Below the pieces are notes generated by a model. The model was not told the origin of the DNA, did no database searches, and worked only from the letters and a program-made list of their open reading frames with translations. DNA of 64,000 bases from Janibacter cremeus (GTDB lineage: Bacteria > Actinomycetota > Actinomycetes > Actinomycetales > Dermatophilaceae). The number at the start of each line of letters is the position of its first letter. The first letter of the stretch is position 1. A program made the translations under genes and the position numbers. Positions 49,687 to 58,821 of the stretch are shown here, in pieces. The stretch is from NCBI RefSeq assembly GCF_029395675.1, contig NZ_CP115184.1, forward strand, positions 1,674,001-1,738,000, in the 5' to 3' direction.

Positions 49687-50328
49687 ATGATGGGCTCCGT
49701 GACGCCATTCCCCGGCAAGGACGAGGGCGGAGGTGCCACCGGCGCCTCCTCCAGCGAGACGACGCTGCCCGCGGCCACGGAGTCCGACCGGCTCGCCGCG
49801 ACCCTTCGCGACGTCGCGAAGGGGGACGACGCCGCCTTCGCCCGTGTCTACGACGCCACGTCCGCGCGAGTCCACGGCCTCGTGCTGCGTGTGCTGCGCA
49901 ACCCGGCGCAGGCGGAGGAGGTCACCCAGGAGGTCTACCTCGAGGTCTGGCGCCGCGCCAGCTCCTTCGACGCGGCCAAGGGCTCGCCGTATGCATGGCT
50001 GATGACCCTGGCCCACCGTCGGGCCGTCGACCGGGTCCGCAGCAGCCAGTCGGCCACCGCGCGGGACGAGACCTGGGAGGCGCGCACCCGCGACATCCAC
50101 TACGACACGACGGCCGAGAGAGCGACCGAGAGGATGGAGGCCCATCGGGTGCGCACGGCGCTCCACGGGCTGACCGACGCCCAGCGCGAGGCGGTGAGCC
50201 TGGCCTACCTCGGGGGATACACCCACCGCGAGGTCGCCGGTCTGCTCGACCTGCCCCTCGGCACCGCCAAGACCCGCATCCGTGACGGGTTGATCCGCCT
50301 ACGAGACCAGTTGGGAGTGACCTCATGA
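49687..50328 (+). CDS. sigK: SigK-type ECF sigma factor
   Basis: A 213-residue ECF sigma factor with region 2 (FARVYDATSARVHGLVLRVL...AEEVTQEVYLEVWRRA) and region 4 (LTDAQREAVSLAYLGGYTHREVAGLLDLPLGTAKTRIRDGL). The anti-sigma gene follows with ATGA overlap, the SigK/RskA arrangement. Its promoters appear to be CAATCC-CGAANC elements upstream. Start choice among ATG 49687, ATG 49690 and GTG 49699 is uncertain. A 12-base palindrome GTGATCGATCAC (49673-49684) lies just before the start. Confidence 0.85.
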   Translation: MMGSVTPFPGKDEGGGATGASSSETTLPAATESDRLAATLRDVAKGDDAAFARVYDATSARVHGLVLRVLRNPAQAEEVTQEVYLEVWRRASSFDAAKGSPYAWLMTLAHRRAVDRVRSSQSATARDETWEARTRDIHYDTTAERATERMEAHRVRTALHGLTDAQREAVSLAYLGGYTHREVAGLLDLPLGTAKTRIRDGLIRLRDQLGVTS

Positions 50329-51062
50329 GTGAGGACCTGCACAGCCTCTCCGGCGCCTACGTGCTCGACGCCCTCACCGAGCAGGAGCGCGTGGACTTCG
50401 AGATGCACCTGCGTCGCTGCCCGACCTGCCGCGACGAGGTCGCCTCGCTGCGCGAGGTGGCGCCCCTGCTCGCCGAGACGGTCGCGAGCGAGCCACCACC
50501 CTCGCTGCGGGAGAGCATCCTCGCCCAGGCGGCCCGGACCCGGCAGGACCCACCGGACGCCGTCCGGCAGGCGGAGGTGCCGCCCGAGCGCGAGCGCGAT
50601 CGCCCTGCGCACGGCCGGGTCATCCCTCTTCGTCGTCGCCGGTGGGTGGCCGGCCTCGCCGCGGCGGCAGCCCTCGTCGTCGGCGGCGGCATCACGTGGC
50701 AGGTCGTCGAGCAGACGACCGCCGGTGTCACCGAGCAGGTCGCCTCGGCGCCGGACGCCCGCAGCTGGAAGGCGGAGACCACGGGCGGCGCCACGATCGT
50801 CGTCACCCGCAGCGAGCAGATGGGTGAGGCCGTGCTGCGCCTCGACGGCCTGGACGACCCCGGCGAGGGCCGCGTCTACCAAGCCTGGCTGCAGAACGAG
50901 GAGGGCAACATGGTCCCGGCCGGCCTGATGCGCGAGACCGACGGCGAGATGGTCCTCGACGGCGACGTCAACCAGGCGAAGGGGGTCGGCGTCACCGTGG
51001 AGCCGGCCGGCGGCTCGGACCAGCCGACGAGCGACCCGATCGCCCTCGTGGAGCTGTCCTGA
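50325..51062 (+). CDS. rskA: RskA-type anti-sigma factor
   Basis: A 245-residue single-pass membrane protein. The cytoplasmic N-domain (1-70) carries the zinc anti-sigma motif HLRRCPTC; a transmembrane helix lies at about 107-127 ([19 protein letters not shown]), and the extracytoplasmic RskA domain follows ([19 protein letters not shown]). It would hold SigK until cut by regulated proteolysis. Its ATG overlaps the sigK stop. A -10 for mdh lies 34 bases after its stop. Confidence 0.88.
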   Translation: MSEDLHSLSGAYVLDALTEQERVDFEMHLRRCPTCRDEVASLREVAPLLAETVASEPPPSLRESILAQAARTRQDPPDAVRQAEVPPERERDRPAHGRVIPLRRRRWVAGLAAAAALVVGGGITWQVVEQTTAGVTEQVASAPDARSWKAETTGGATIVVTRSEQMGEAVLRLDGLDDPGEGRVYQAWLQNEEGNMVPAGLMRETDGEMVLDGDVNQAKGVGVTVEPAGGSDQPTSDPIALVELS

Positions 51063-51095
51063 CGGACGGGATGACGCCCCGACCCCGCTGCGGAG

Positions 51096-51101
51096 TAGGG
51101 T
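51096..51101 (+). promoter_or_regulatory. -10 element of the mdh promoter
   Basis: TAGGGT, with TGACGC 18 bases upstream as a weak -35. The expected start near 51108 gives a leader of about 43 bases. Confidence 0.45.
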
Positions 51102-51150
51102 CGGAACGTCAATTGCTCCCCAACACCCGCACGAAGGGGTACGAGTACTC

Positions 51151-52146
51151 GTGAGCACCACTCCCGTCAAGGTCGCCGTCACCGGCGCCGCAGGCCAGAT
51201 CGGCTACAGCCTCCTCTTCCGCATCGCCAGCGGATCCCTCTTCGGTCCCGACACCCCCGTCGAGCTCCGACTGCTGGAGATCACCCCGGCCCTGAAGGCA
51301 CTGGAGGGCGTCGTCATGGAGCTCGACGACTGCGCCTTCCCGACCCTCGCCGGCGTCGAGATCGGCGACGACCCGGAGAAGGTCTTCGAGGGCGTCAACC
51401 ACGCCCTGCTCGTCGGCGCCCGCCCCCGCGGCCCCGGCATGGAGCGCGGGGACCTCCTGGAGGCCAACGGTGGCATCTTCGCCCCGCAGGGCGCTGCGCT
51501 GAACAAGGTCGCCGCGGACGACGTCCACGTGACGATCACCGGCAACCCGGCCAACACCAACGCGCTCATCGCGATGAACAACGCTCCGGACATCCCCAAC
51601 GAGCAGTTCTCCGCGCTGACGCGCCTCGACCACAACCGCGCCATCAGCCAGCTCTCGAGCAAGTTGGACGTGCCGGTCACCGAGATCACGAAGATGACGA
51701 TCTGGGGCAACCACTCCGCGACCCAGTACCCGGACCTCTTCCACGCCGAGGTCGGCGGGAAGAACGCCGCCGAGGCGGTCGGTGACCAGGACTGGCTGGA
51801 GAACACCTTCATCCCGACCGTCGCCAAGCGCGGCGCGGCGATCATCGAGGCCCGTGGCGCGTCCTCGGCGGCATCCGCCGCCTCCGCGACAGTCGACCAC
51901 GCCCGCGACTGGTCCCTGGGCACCCCCGCGGGTGACTGGGTGTCGATGTCGGTCTGCTCCGACGGCTCGTACGGCGTGCCGGAGGGCCTGATCTCCTCCT
52001 TCCCCGTCACCGTCGAGGACGGCAAGTGGAAGATCGTCCAGGGCCTGGAGATCGACGAGTTCAGCCGCGGCCGGATCGACGCCTCGGTCGCCGAGCTCGC
52101 CGAGGAGCGCGACGCCGTCACCAAGCTCGGCCTCATCAAGGGCTGA
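51151..52146 (+). CDS. mdh: Malate dehydrogenase
   Basis: A 331-residue NAD-dependent enzyme of the TCA cycle. [21 protein letters not shown] is the NAD-binding motif, [14 protein letters not shown] contains substrate-binding arginines, and [13 protein letters not shown] the catalytic His. GTG 51151 has AAGGGG eleven bases upstream. It ends in a strong bidirectional terminator shared with the convergent repeat-protein gene. Confidence 0.95.
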   Translation: MSTTPVKVAVTGAAGQIGYSLLFRIASGSLFGPDTPVELRLLEITPALKALEGVVMELDDCAFPTLAGVEIGDDPEKVFEGVNHALLVGARPRGPGMERGDLLEANGGIFAPQGAALNKVAADDVHVTITGNPANTNALIAMNNAPDIPNEQFSALTRLDHNRAISQLSSKLDVPVTEITKMTIWGNHSATQYPDLFHAEVGGKNAAEAVGDQDWLENTFIPTVAKRGAAIIEARGASSAASAASATVDHARDWSLGTPAGDWVSMSVCSDGSYGVPEGLISSFPVTVEDGKWKIVQGLEIDEFSRGRIDASVAELAEERDAVTKLGLIKG

Positions 52147-52165
52147 CCACCGGCCACGAGCACGA

Positions 52166-52204
52166 CGCAGGGCCCCGCACCACCATCTGGTGCGGGGCCC
52201 TGCG
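52166..52204. terminator. Bidirectional terminator, perfect 17-base stem
   Basis: CGCAGGGCCCCGCACCA and its exact complement flank the loop CCATC, between the mdh stop and the convergent stop at 52214. Confidence 0.9.
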
Positions 52205-52213
52205 CGTGGCGGC

Positions 52214-53182
52214 TCAGTCTCGACGCGTGGCGGTGCGGACACCGATCGTGACCGCGGCAGCACCGCCTCCCAGCAACGTGGCCACTCCGAGGGCAGTGAG
52301 CAGCGAGCCACCACCCGTGGTGAATCCGTCGGTATGGACGACCACCGGCCTCTGCGCGGTGCCGTGGGCCGGGGGCCCCTGGACCGGGGGCTGCTGGGCC
52401 GGCGGCCCCTGGGGCGGCGGCTCCTGGGCCGCCTTGACCTGGGCCGCCTTGACCTGGGCCGCCTTGACCGGGGGCTTCTCGCCCGGGGGCTTCTCGCCCG
52501 GGGGCTCCTTGACTGGGGGCTCCTTGACCGGGGGCTCCTTGACCGGGGGCTCCTTGACCGGGGGCTCCTTGACCGGGGGCTCCTTGACCGGGGGCTCCTT
52601 GACCGGGGGCTCCTTGACCGGGGGCTCCTTGACCGGGGGCTCCTTGACCGGGGGCTCCTTGACGGGGGGCTCCTTGACCGGGGGCGCCTTGACCGGGGGC
52701 TCCTTGACCGGGGGCTCCTTGACCGGGGGCTCCTTGACCGGGGGCTCCTTGACCGGGGGCTCCTTGACCGGGGGCTCCTTGACCGGGGGCTCCTTGACCG
52801 GGGGCTCCTTGACCGGCGGCTCCTCGACCGGCACTGCGCAGTCGTTGTCGTAGATGGCCTGCCCCTCGGCGTCCCAGTTCTGGCCCGGGAACGCGTGGTC
52901 GCCGTCCCGGTCGGTGTACGTGAACGGCGGGACGATGTCCTCAGCGTGGCCGTTGTCGGATGACGCGTGACTCTTGAAGTCCCAGTTGACGTGCCCTCTG
53001 ACGGCACCGGTGGCCGAAGGAGGGATCCGGTCGTACCCCGTGCCGACACCGTCCTCGTGGCAGAAGGTGACGTGCTCTGCCCCGTCCTCCTTCGCCGCGG
53101 CCGTGCCCGCCAGTGCTCCGGCGACCACGAGGCCGGCGGCCGCCCCCGTCGTCGCCAGAATTCGACAGCTGTGATGTGCCAT
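52214..53182 (-). CDS. Secreted, membrane-anchored protein with PPVKE tandem repeats
   Basis: A 322-residue exported protein. Signal peptide 1-30 ([20 protein letters not shown], cleavage after GTAAA). Residues 31-115 are a globular domain with [18 protein letters not shown] and two distant cysteines, like the VTICHATG...DIIPP domains of actinobacterial surface proteins. Then about 22 PPVKE units and shorter GEKPP and VKAAQ variants form a rigid, charged stalk, followed by a Pro-rich part and a C-terminal hydrophobic helix with basic tail (TATRRD). No LPxTG is seen. ATG 53182 is chosen because the signal peptide starts there. Confidence 0.85.
   Translation of the reverse strand: MAHHSCRILATTGAAAGLVVAGALAGTAAAKEDGAEHVTFCHEDGVGTGYDRIPPSATGAVRGHVNWDFKSHASSDNGHAEDIVPPFTYTDRDGDHAFPGQNWDAEGQAIYDNDCAVPVEEPPVKEPPVKEPPVKEPPVKEPPVKEPPVKEPPVKEPPVKEPPVKAPPVKEPPVKEPPVKEPPVKEPPVKEPPVKEPPVKEPPVKEPPVKEPPVKEPPVKEPPVKEPPGEKPPGEKPPVKAAQVKAAQVKAAQEPPPQGPPAQQPPVQGPPAHGTAQRPVVVHTDGFTTGGGSLLTALGVATLLGGGAAAVTIGVRTATRRD
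52503..52832 (-). repeat. 15-base minisatellite encoding PPVKE
   Basis: The plus-strand unit GGCTCCTTGACCGGG is repeated 21 times in phase from 52503 to 52817, with only isolated single-base changes, plus one diverged unit to 52832. Immediately before are two copies of GGCTTCTCGCCCGGG and three of a GCCTTGACCTGGGCC-like unit. The near identity at synonymous positions points to recent expansion. Confidence 0.92.
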
Positions 53183-53321
53183 GTCGTGTTCCCCGTTCCC
53201 CGTTCCCCGGCTGACGGGCTCGGCCCGACAGCCTTCGAGGCGTCTCCCCACCCCCCGACCGCGCCGTGGCACAGCCGCGCTCCGCCCACTGTCCCGACGA
53301 CGATGAGTCGAAGCAGTCATG

Positions 53322-53351
53322 AACTTACTCAGGGGTTACCAAATTTGGCAA
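53322..53351 (-). promoter_or_regulatory. Promoter of the repeat-protein gene with CCAAATTTGG dyad
   Basis: On the minus strand TTGCCA (53351-53346), 18 bases, TAAGTT (53327-53322). The spacer holds the perfect palindrome CCAAATTTGG (53339-53348) in a local A+T-rich island. The leader would be about 130 bases; the remainder of the gap to 53441 shows nothing else. Confidence 0.5.
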
Positions 53352-53441
53352 TACCCTTACCATTTGTTGGATGTCCACTGACCTTCGAGGGCGTGGTGGT
53401 GTCACCGTGTCAGCGGCAGGGAGCGGGTGGCTGCGGTGGGG

Positions 53442-53777
53442 TCAGCGGGGGGTCATGTCGAGGGTGAAGCCGGAGACGACGACCAGCGTCGCGAGGACGA
53501 CGAGGGTGAGGGCGTCGAGGATCCGGCCGCGGACGATCAGGCCCCCCGCACGCTCCGGGGAGAGCGCGAGCCGCAGGACCGCAGCCAACACGAGCGTGGC
53601 CCCGATTGCCGCGGTCGCCCGCAGCACGTGGTCGGTGAGGACGAAGAGCAGACCCACGACGATCCCCGCGGCGATGACCCACCACGCCGCCAGCGGCGGC
53701 ACGTCCAACGCGGGGCGACGCGGAACGGCGTCGTCCTCGCTGTCGCCGTCGGCCACGTCGTGCTCGTCGGTCGTCAC
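53442..53777 (-). CDS. DUF3017 membrane protein
   Basis: A 111-residue protein with an acidic N-terminus and three hydrophobic helices ([20 protein letters not shown]; an Ala/Leu-rich one; [18 protein letters not shown]). DUF3017 proteins regularly follow folD in actinobacteria; function unknown. GTG 53777 overlaps the folD stop as GTGA. Confidence 0.85.
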   Translation of the reverse strand: MTTDEHDVADGDSEDDAVPRRPALDVPPLAAWWVIAAGIVVGLLFVLTDHVLRATAAIGATLVLAAVLRLALSPERAGGLIVRGRILDALTLVVLATLVVVSGFTLDMTPR

Positions 53778-54631
53778 AGGCTGCGCTCGGCCGCCTCGAC
53801 GACATTGGCCAGGAGCATGGCGCGGGTCATCGGACCCACGCCTCCGGGATTGGGACTGATCCAGCCGGCGACCTCGGCGACGTCGTCGGCCACGTCGCCG
53901 GCGATCCGGCTCCTGCCGTCCTCGCCCTCGACCCGGCTGACCCCCACGTCGAGCACCGCGGCGCCCGGCTTGACCATGTCGGCGGTGATGATCCCGGGCA
54001 CGCCGGCCGCCGCGACGACGATGTCCGCCGAACGCACCTCTGCCGCAAGGTGCCTCGTGCCCGTGTGGCACAGGACGGGCGTGGCGTTCTCGCTGCGCCG
54101 GGTGAGGATCAGGCCGAGCGGTCGACCGACGGTGATCCCGCGCCCGACGACCGCGACCTTGGCGCCCCTGATCGGTACCTCGTGGCGACGGAGCAGCTCG
54201 ATGCAGCCCATCGGTGTGCACGGCAGCGGGCCCGGCTCGCCCAGCACCAGTCGGCCGAGGTTGACCGGGTGCAGGCCGTCGACGTCCTTGCCCGGGTCGA
54301 CGGCCGAGAGGATCGCGTTCTCGTCGAGCCCCGTCGGCTGCTGCACGAGGAACCCGGTGCACTCCGGGTCCTCGTTGAGCTCGCGGACGACGGCGAGGAC
54401 CTCCTCGAGCGTGGAGTCGGCCGGCAGGTCACGGCGGATGCTCGTGATCCCGATCTCGGCGCAGTCCTTGTGCTTGGCGCCGACGTACCAGCGGCTGCCG
54501 GGGTCGTCACCGACGAGGACGGTGCCCAGGCCGGGGGTGATGCCGCGCTCCTTGAGCGCGGCCACCCGGCCCTTGAGCTCCTCCTTGATCGAAGCGAGCG
54601 CCGCCTTGCCGTCGAGGATCTGTGCAGTCAC
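53774..54631 (-). CDS. folD: Methylenetetrahydrofolate dehydrogenase/cyclohydrolase
   Basis: A 285-residue bifunctional folate enzyme interconverting 5,10-methylene-, methenyl- and 10-formyl-THF. The active-site Tyr/Lys are in [21 protein letters not shown] and [11 protein letters not shown] are family signatures, and [13 protein letters not shown] binds NADP. It supplies formyl-THF to PurH and PurN encoded beside it. GTG 54631 has AAGGA seven bases upstream. Confidence 0.95.
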   Translation of the reverse strand: MTAQILDGKAALASIKEELKGRVAALKERGITPGLGTVLVGDDPGSRWYVGAKHKDCAEIGITSIRRDLPADSTLEEVLAVVRELNEDPECTGFLVQQPTGLDENAILSAVDPGKDVDGLHPVNLGRLVLGEPGPLPCTPMGCIELLRRHEVPIRGAKVAVVGRGITVGRPLGLILTRRSENATPVLCHTGTRHLAAEVRSADIVVAAAGVPGIITADMVKPGAAVLDVGVSRVEGEDGRSRIAGDVADDVAEVAGWISPNPGGVGPMTRAMLLANVVEAAERSL

Positions 54632-54660
54632 GTGGTCATCCTTCCAGTGCGGGGCGCTGA

Positions 54661-56259
54661 TCAGTGGGCGAAGTGCCGGGTACCGGTGAAGTACATCGTG
54701 ATCCCGGCGGCCTCCGCCGCGGCGACGACCTCCTCGTCACGCACCGACCCTCCGGGCGCCACGACCGCGGAGACCCCGGCGTCGAGGAGGACCTGCAGGC
54801 CGTCCGCGAAGGGGAAGAACGCGTCGGAGGCCGCCACGGCCCCCTTCGCCCGCTCCGCGCCCGCGCGACCGACCGCGAGGTGGCAGGAGTCGACCCGGTT
54901 GACCTGGCCCATGCCGATGCCGACCGAGCCCTTGTCCTTGGCCAGCAGGATCGCGTTGGACTTCGTCGCGCGCACTGCGCGCCACGCGAAGGCGAGGTCC
55001 GCGAGGGTCGCCTCGTCCGCGGCCGGGCCCGTGACACGGGTCCAGGCCTCGGGGGCGTCACCGTGCCCCTGGGTCGGCTTCTCGTCGTCCTTCGCCCCGA
55101 CGACCGCATCGATCGCGTCACGGTCCTGGACGAGCAGGCCACCGGAGACGGGACGCATCTCGACGCCACCGGGTGTCGGCGTGGCGACCTTGAGCAGGCG
55201 CCGGTTCTTCTTCTCCCTCAGGATCGTCAACGCGTCGGCGTCGAAGTCCGGCGCGAGGACGACCTCCGAGAAGGTGTCGTTCAGGGCGGTGGCCATGGCC
55301 GCGGTGACCGGGCGGTTGCTCGCGACGATGCCGCCGTAGGCCGAGACCGGGTCACACGCGTGGGCGCGCTCGTACGCGGCCTCGATGGTCTCCCCCACCG
55401 CGATGCCGCACGGGTTGGCGTGCTTGATGATCGCGACGGTCGGCAGGCCGGCGTGGTCGTGCGCGGCACGCAGGGCGGCGTCGGCGTCGACGTAGTTGTT
55501 GTAGGACATCTCCTTGCCGTGCAGCTGCTCGGCCTGCGCGAGCCCCTCGACGCCGTCGGCGACGTACAGGGCCGCACCCTGGTGCGGGTTCTCGCCGTAG
55601 CGCAGCCCGGACTTCTTCGCCCAGGTCCCGCCGAGCCATCCGGGGAAGCGGGTCTCGTCGCTCGGGCTGACGACCGAGCCCAGCCAGGAGGCGACCGCCA
55701 CGTCGTAGGTCGCGGTGTGGATGAAGGCCTCGGTGGCGAGCCGCTCGCGCTGGGCCGGGGTGAAACCGCCGCCGCGCACCGACTCGAGGACCTCGCCGTA
55801 GCTGGTCGGGTCGGTGACGATCGCGACGGACGCGTGGTTCTTCGCGGCTGCACGCACCATCGTCGGGCCGCCGATGTCGATCTTCTCGATGCAGTCCTGC
55901 ACGCCGGCCCCGGAGGCGACGGTGTCGGCGAAGGGGTAGAGGTTGACCACGACGAGGTCGAAGGGGGCGACCTCCAGCTCCTCGAGCTGACGCACGTGGT
56001 CGGGCAGACGGGTGTCGGCGAGGATGCCGGCGTGGACGCGCGGGTGCAGCGTCTTCACCCGCCCGTCGAGGCACTCGGGGAAGCCGGTGAGGTCCTCCAC
56101 CTTGGTCACGGGCAGGCCGAGCTCATCGATCGCGGCGGCCGAACCACCGGTGGAGACGAGCTCGACGCCCGCGTCGGCGAGACCCCGGACGAGGTCCTCC
56201 AGACCGGTCTTGTCGAAGACGGAGACGAGGGCGCGGCGGACGGGACGGCGATCGGACAC
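54661..56259 (-). CDS. purH: Bifunctional AICAR transformylase/IMP cyclohydrolase
   Basis: A 532-residue enzyme of the last two steps to IMP. The N-terminal MGS-like IMP cyclohydrolase domain begins [18 protein letters not shown] and has STGGSAAAI and [14 protein letters not shown]; the C-terminal transformylase domain contains [25 protein letters not shown] and the closing GTRHFAH. GTG 56259 has AGGAG five bases upstream. It has its own promoter some 100 bases upstream and continues into folD. Confidence 0.95.
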   Translation of the reverse strand: MSDRRPVRRALVSVFDKTGLEDLVRGLADAGVELVSTGGSAAAIDELGLPVTKVEDLTGFPECLDGRVKTLHPRVHAGILADTRLPDHVRQLEELEVAPFDLVVVNLYPFADTVASGAGVQDCIEKIDIGGPTMVRAAAKNHASVAIVTDPTSYGEVLESVRGGGFTPAQRERLATEAFIHTATYDVAVASWLGSVVSPSDETRFPGWLGGTWAKKSGLRYGENPHQGAALYVADGVEGLAQAEQLHGKEMSYNNYVDADAALRAAHDHAGLPTVAIIKHANPCGIAVGETIEAAYERAHACDPVSAYGGIVASNRPVTAAMATALNDTFSEVVLAPDFDADALTILREKKNRRLLKVATPTPGGVEMRPVSGGLLVQDRDAIDAVVGAKDDEKPTQGHGDAPEAWTRVTGPAADEATLADLAFAWRAVRATKSNAILLAKDKGSVGIGMGQVNRVDSCHLAVGRAGAERAKGAVAASDAFFPFADGLQVLLDAGVSAVVAPGGSVRDEEVVAAAEAAGITMYFTGTRHFAH

Positions 56260-56364
56260 GGATGCTCCTGGTGGGTCGGCTTCGCGGTGGGCGCACCCAG
56301 GCGGGCGATGCACCCCGACTTCCACTCCCCGGTGGTGATCCACCTTCGCCAGTCGTGTGGGGCC

Positions 56365-56370
56365 ACTCTA
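56365..56370 (-). promoter_or_regulatory. -10 element of the purH promoter
   Basis: TAGAGT on the minus strand; the predicted start gives a leader of about 100 bases before GTG 56259. I see no recognisable riboswitch in that leader. Confidence 0.4.
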
Positions 56371-56395
56371 CGGCGGCGCGGTCGGGGCCAGCCAA

Positions 56396-57001
56396 TCAGC
56401 CGACGAGGCAGCGACGCCCCTCGACCCGCCAGCCACCCGTGGCCATGCGCGTGACGACGTCGACGAGCATGGTGCGCTCGACGACCTTGATCCGCTCGTG
56501 GAGCGTCTCCTCGGTGTCCTCGTCGGTGATCTCGACGACGCGCTGCTCGATGATCGGCCCCGTGTCGACCCCCGCGTCGACAAGGTGAGCGGTCGAGCCG
56601 GTGACGCGCACCCCGTGGGCGAGGGCGTCACGCACACCGTGCGCACCGGGGAAGGAGGGCAGCAGCGCCGGGTGGGTGTTGAGGAAGGTGGCGCACGAGA
56701 GCGTGGCCGGGCCCAGGATCTTCATGAACCCCGCGGTGACGACGAGGTCCGGGGCGTACTCGCGCACCCGCTCGGCCAGGGCGGCGTCCCAGGTGGCCCG
56801 GTCGGGGTGGGCGGAGACGGCTTCGACGAAGGTCGGGAGACCCGCCGACTCGGCCCGCTCGAGGCCGGTGCACCCCGGCCGGTCGGCACCGACGGCGACG
56901 ACCTCCGCGGGGAACGTGCCGGTCGCCTGCGCGTCCAGGAGGGCCTGCAGCAGGGAGCCGGATCCGGAGACGAGGACGAGGAGACGAAGGGGGCCGCGCA
57001 C
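56396..57001 (-). CDS. purN: Phosphoribosylglycinamide formyltransferase
   Basis: A 201-residue GAR transformylase using 10-formyl-THF. LVLVSGSGSLLQALLDA is the N-terminal phosphate-binding segment, GFMKILGP precedes NTHPALLPSFPGAHG (catalytic Asn and His), and VDAGVDTGPIIEQ the catalytic Asp. GTG 57001 lies 22 bases after the DUF6350 stop, within a CGAAGGGGG copy. Confidence 0.93.
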   Translation of the reverse strand: MRGPLRLLVLVSGSGSLLQALLDAQATGTFPAEVVAVGADRPGCTGLERAESAGLPTFVEAVSAHPDRATWDAALAERVREYAPDLVVTAGFMKILGPATLSCATFLNTHPALLPSFPGAHGVRDALAHGVRVTGSTAHLVDAGVDTGPIIEQRVVEITDEDTEETLHERIKVVERTMLVDVVTRMATGGWRVEGRRCLVG

Positions 57002-57023
57002 CCGGGGAGTCTATCCGCGCCGG

Positions 57024-58193
57024 TCAGCGGCGCAGGACCCACCACTCGCGGGCGAAGACCACCAGGGCGCCCAGCCCGAGCTCGAGCGCGAGCGCGGGGC
57101 CGAGCAGCTCGGCGGGTGCGCCGACGTGGGAGAGGTGCTCGGCGCCGAGCGAGCCACCGCCGAGCACATCGAGGGCGACGACCCCGATCGCCGCGACGGC
57201 GACGGAGACGGCGATGACCGCGAGCTTGGTCTGGGTCGCGGCGAGCCGGGGCACCCAGACGAGCGTCTCGCGGCCCAGCCACGCGCCGACGAGCACCGGC
57301 AGCAGGACGAGCAGGCTCATGGCCCACGGCAGGTCCCCCGGCTGCGGCTGCGCCGCGAGCACCGGGACCATCGGCAGCAGCCCGGAGTCGGCCGTGGCCC
57401 ACGTGGTGGTGGCTCCCCCGGCGGCGAAGCCGGGCCCGGCGGCGAAGCTGGCTCCCCAGATGCCCAGGTTGGGCAACGCGCCGACCTGCAGCAGCACGAG
57501 CAGCAGCCCACCGAAGAAGCCCGCCCCGAGGTCGGCGTGGACCTGCAGCACGCGCGCGACGTTGATCCCGGTGGCCACGAGCACGAGCACTGAACCGACC
57601 ACGAGGGTGACCAGCGCCCCCTTCGCCCCCGGGACGAGCCCGCGGTGCACGGCGACGGGGGCACGCTCCCACACGCCGAGCACGCGGTCGGGCAGCCCGT
57701 GCGCCCAGACCAGCGCCACTGCAGGCAGGACCACGAGCGGGAGGAGGAGGGAGAGCGGGTCCGGGCCCACCGGCGCGAGCAGGCCCAGCAGGGCCACGAC
57801 CCCACCGACCCCGGCGTACCCGCCGAGCCAGGACCCCTGCAGGCGCAGGTCGGGCGCCCGCGGGAGGCCCCGGCGCGCGCCGCACCGACCGAGCGCGAGG
57901 AGGGCGAGGGTCCACAGCAGCGGGGTGAACGCCAGGGTGCCTCCCTCGAGGTCGAGCCGGGCACCGCCGAGGACGAGCCACAGCAGCGCCCCGGCCCCGA
58001 TCGACTCCCCCACGCCGGCAGCGGCACGAGGAACGGCGAGCGCCGCCAGCAGGACGAGCACCACGGGTGCACACAGCCCGGCAAGGGCGGTCAACGCCCC
58101 CGTCCCGGCGGCCCGCAGCTCGGGTCGCCGGCGGAGGTCCTGGTCGACGGTCGTCGCGGACCTGATGAGCTCCAGCACGGTCACGCCCCCCAT
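57024..58193 (-). CDS. DUF6350 multi-pass membrane protein
   Basis: A 389-residue integral membrane protein with about ten to twelve hydrophobic helices, Ala/Leu/Gly-rich, no charged catalytic motif. Proteins of this family stand before purN-purH in many actinobacteria; no function is known. ATG 58193 or GTG 58184 may be the start; only the latter has GGGGG close upstream. It is divergent from an ECF sigma gene across about 106 bases. Confidence 0.82.
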   Translation of the reverse strand: MGGVTVLELIRSATTVDQDLRRRPELRAAGTGALTALAGLCAPVVLVLLAALAVPRAAAGVGESIGAGALLWLVLGGARLDLEGGTLAFTPLLWTLALLALGRCGARRGLPRAPDLRLQGSWLGGYAGVGGVVALLGLLAPVGPDPLSLLLPLVVLPAVALVWAHGLPDRVLGVWERAPVAVHRGLVPGAKGALVTLVVGSVLVLVATGINVARVLQVHADLGAGFFGGLLLVLLQVGALPNLGIWGASFAAGPGFAAGGATTTWATADSGLLPMVPVLAAQPQPGDLPWAMSLLVLLPVLVGAWLGRETLVWVPRLAATQTKLAVIAVSVAVAAIGVVALDVLGGGSLGAEHLSHVGAPAELLGPALALELGLGALVVFAREWWVLRR

Positions 58194-58299
58194 CGTCGCC
58201 CACGAACCCGCACGCAGGGCGCAGACAAGCCGTAGCGTCGGAGGTGAATTGTCGGGACAGATGCAACCGCGTCACCGACTCGCGCGTCTGGAGGGGTGA

Positions 58300-58821
58300 A
58301 TGAAGGGAGGGGTGGTGTCGGCGGCGGCCGAGTTCGACGAGTTCTACCGAGCCTCCGCGCAACGAGTCGTGCATGTCGTCTACGCGTCGACGGGTGACCT
58401 CGAGCTGGCCAGGGACGCCACTCAGGAGGCGTTCGCCCGGGCGTGGCAACGCTGGGACCAGGTGAGCGCAGCCGATGAGCCGCTGGCATGGGTGCGCACC
58501 GTCGCGCGGCGCATCGCCATCTCCGCATGGCGCAAGGACACGAACCGGACCAAGGCGATGGAACGACACGGAGAGCAGAGCGGACCCGCTGGCCCGAGCG
58601 AGGACCGCGTGGCTGTGGTGACCGCCCTGCGGACCCTCGGACCGGAGTTGCGCGAGACCGTGGCCCTGCACTATCTGGCCGACATGTCGGTCGACGAGAT
58701 CTCCCGGCAGACCGGCTCCCCACCGGGCACCATCAAGGCCAGGCTGCACCGCGGCCGTGCCCAGCTCGCCCGGACCCTGACCGCACCCGACACCGAAGGA
58801 GGCCCCGATGGCCAGGCATGA
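58300..58821 (+). CDS. ECF RNA polymerase sigma factor
   Basis: A 173-residue ECF sigma factor. Region 2 covers FDEFYRASAQRVVHVVYAST...ARDATQEAFARAWQRW and region 4 LGPELRETVALHYLADMSVDEISRQTGSPPGTIKARLHRGR. GGAGG precedes ATG 58300 by six bases. It overlaps the next gene by 14 bases, implying a functional pair. The ECF group was not determined. Confidence 0.88.
   Translation: MKGGVVSAAAEFDEFYRASAQRVVHVVYASTGDLELARDATQEAFARAWQRWDQVSAADEPLAWVRTVARRIAISAWRKDTNRTKAMERHGEQSGPAGPSEDRVAVVTALRTLGPELRETVALHYLADMSVDEISRQTGSPPGTIKARLHRGRAQLARTLTAPDTEGGPDGQA

Noticed and set aside
52503..52832. Tandem repeats as a CRISPR array
   Set aside because: The units are contiguous 15-mers without spacers and lie in frame inside a secreted protein gene.
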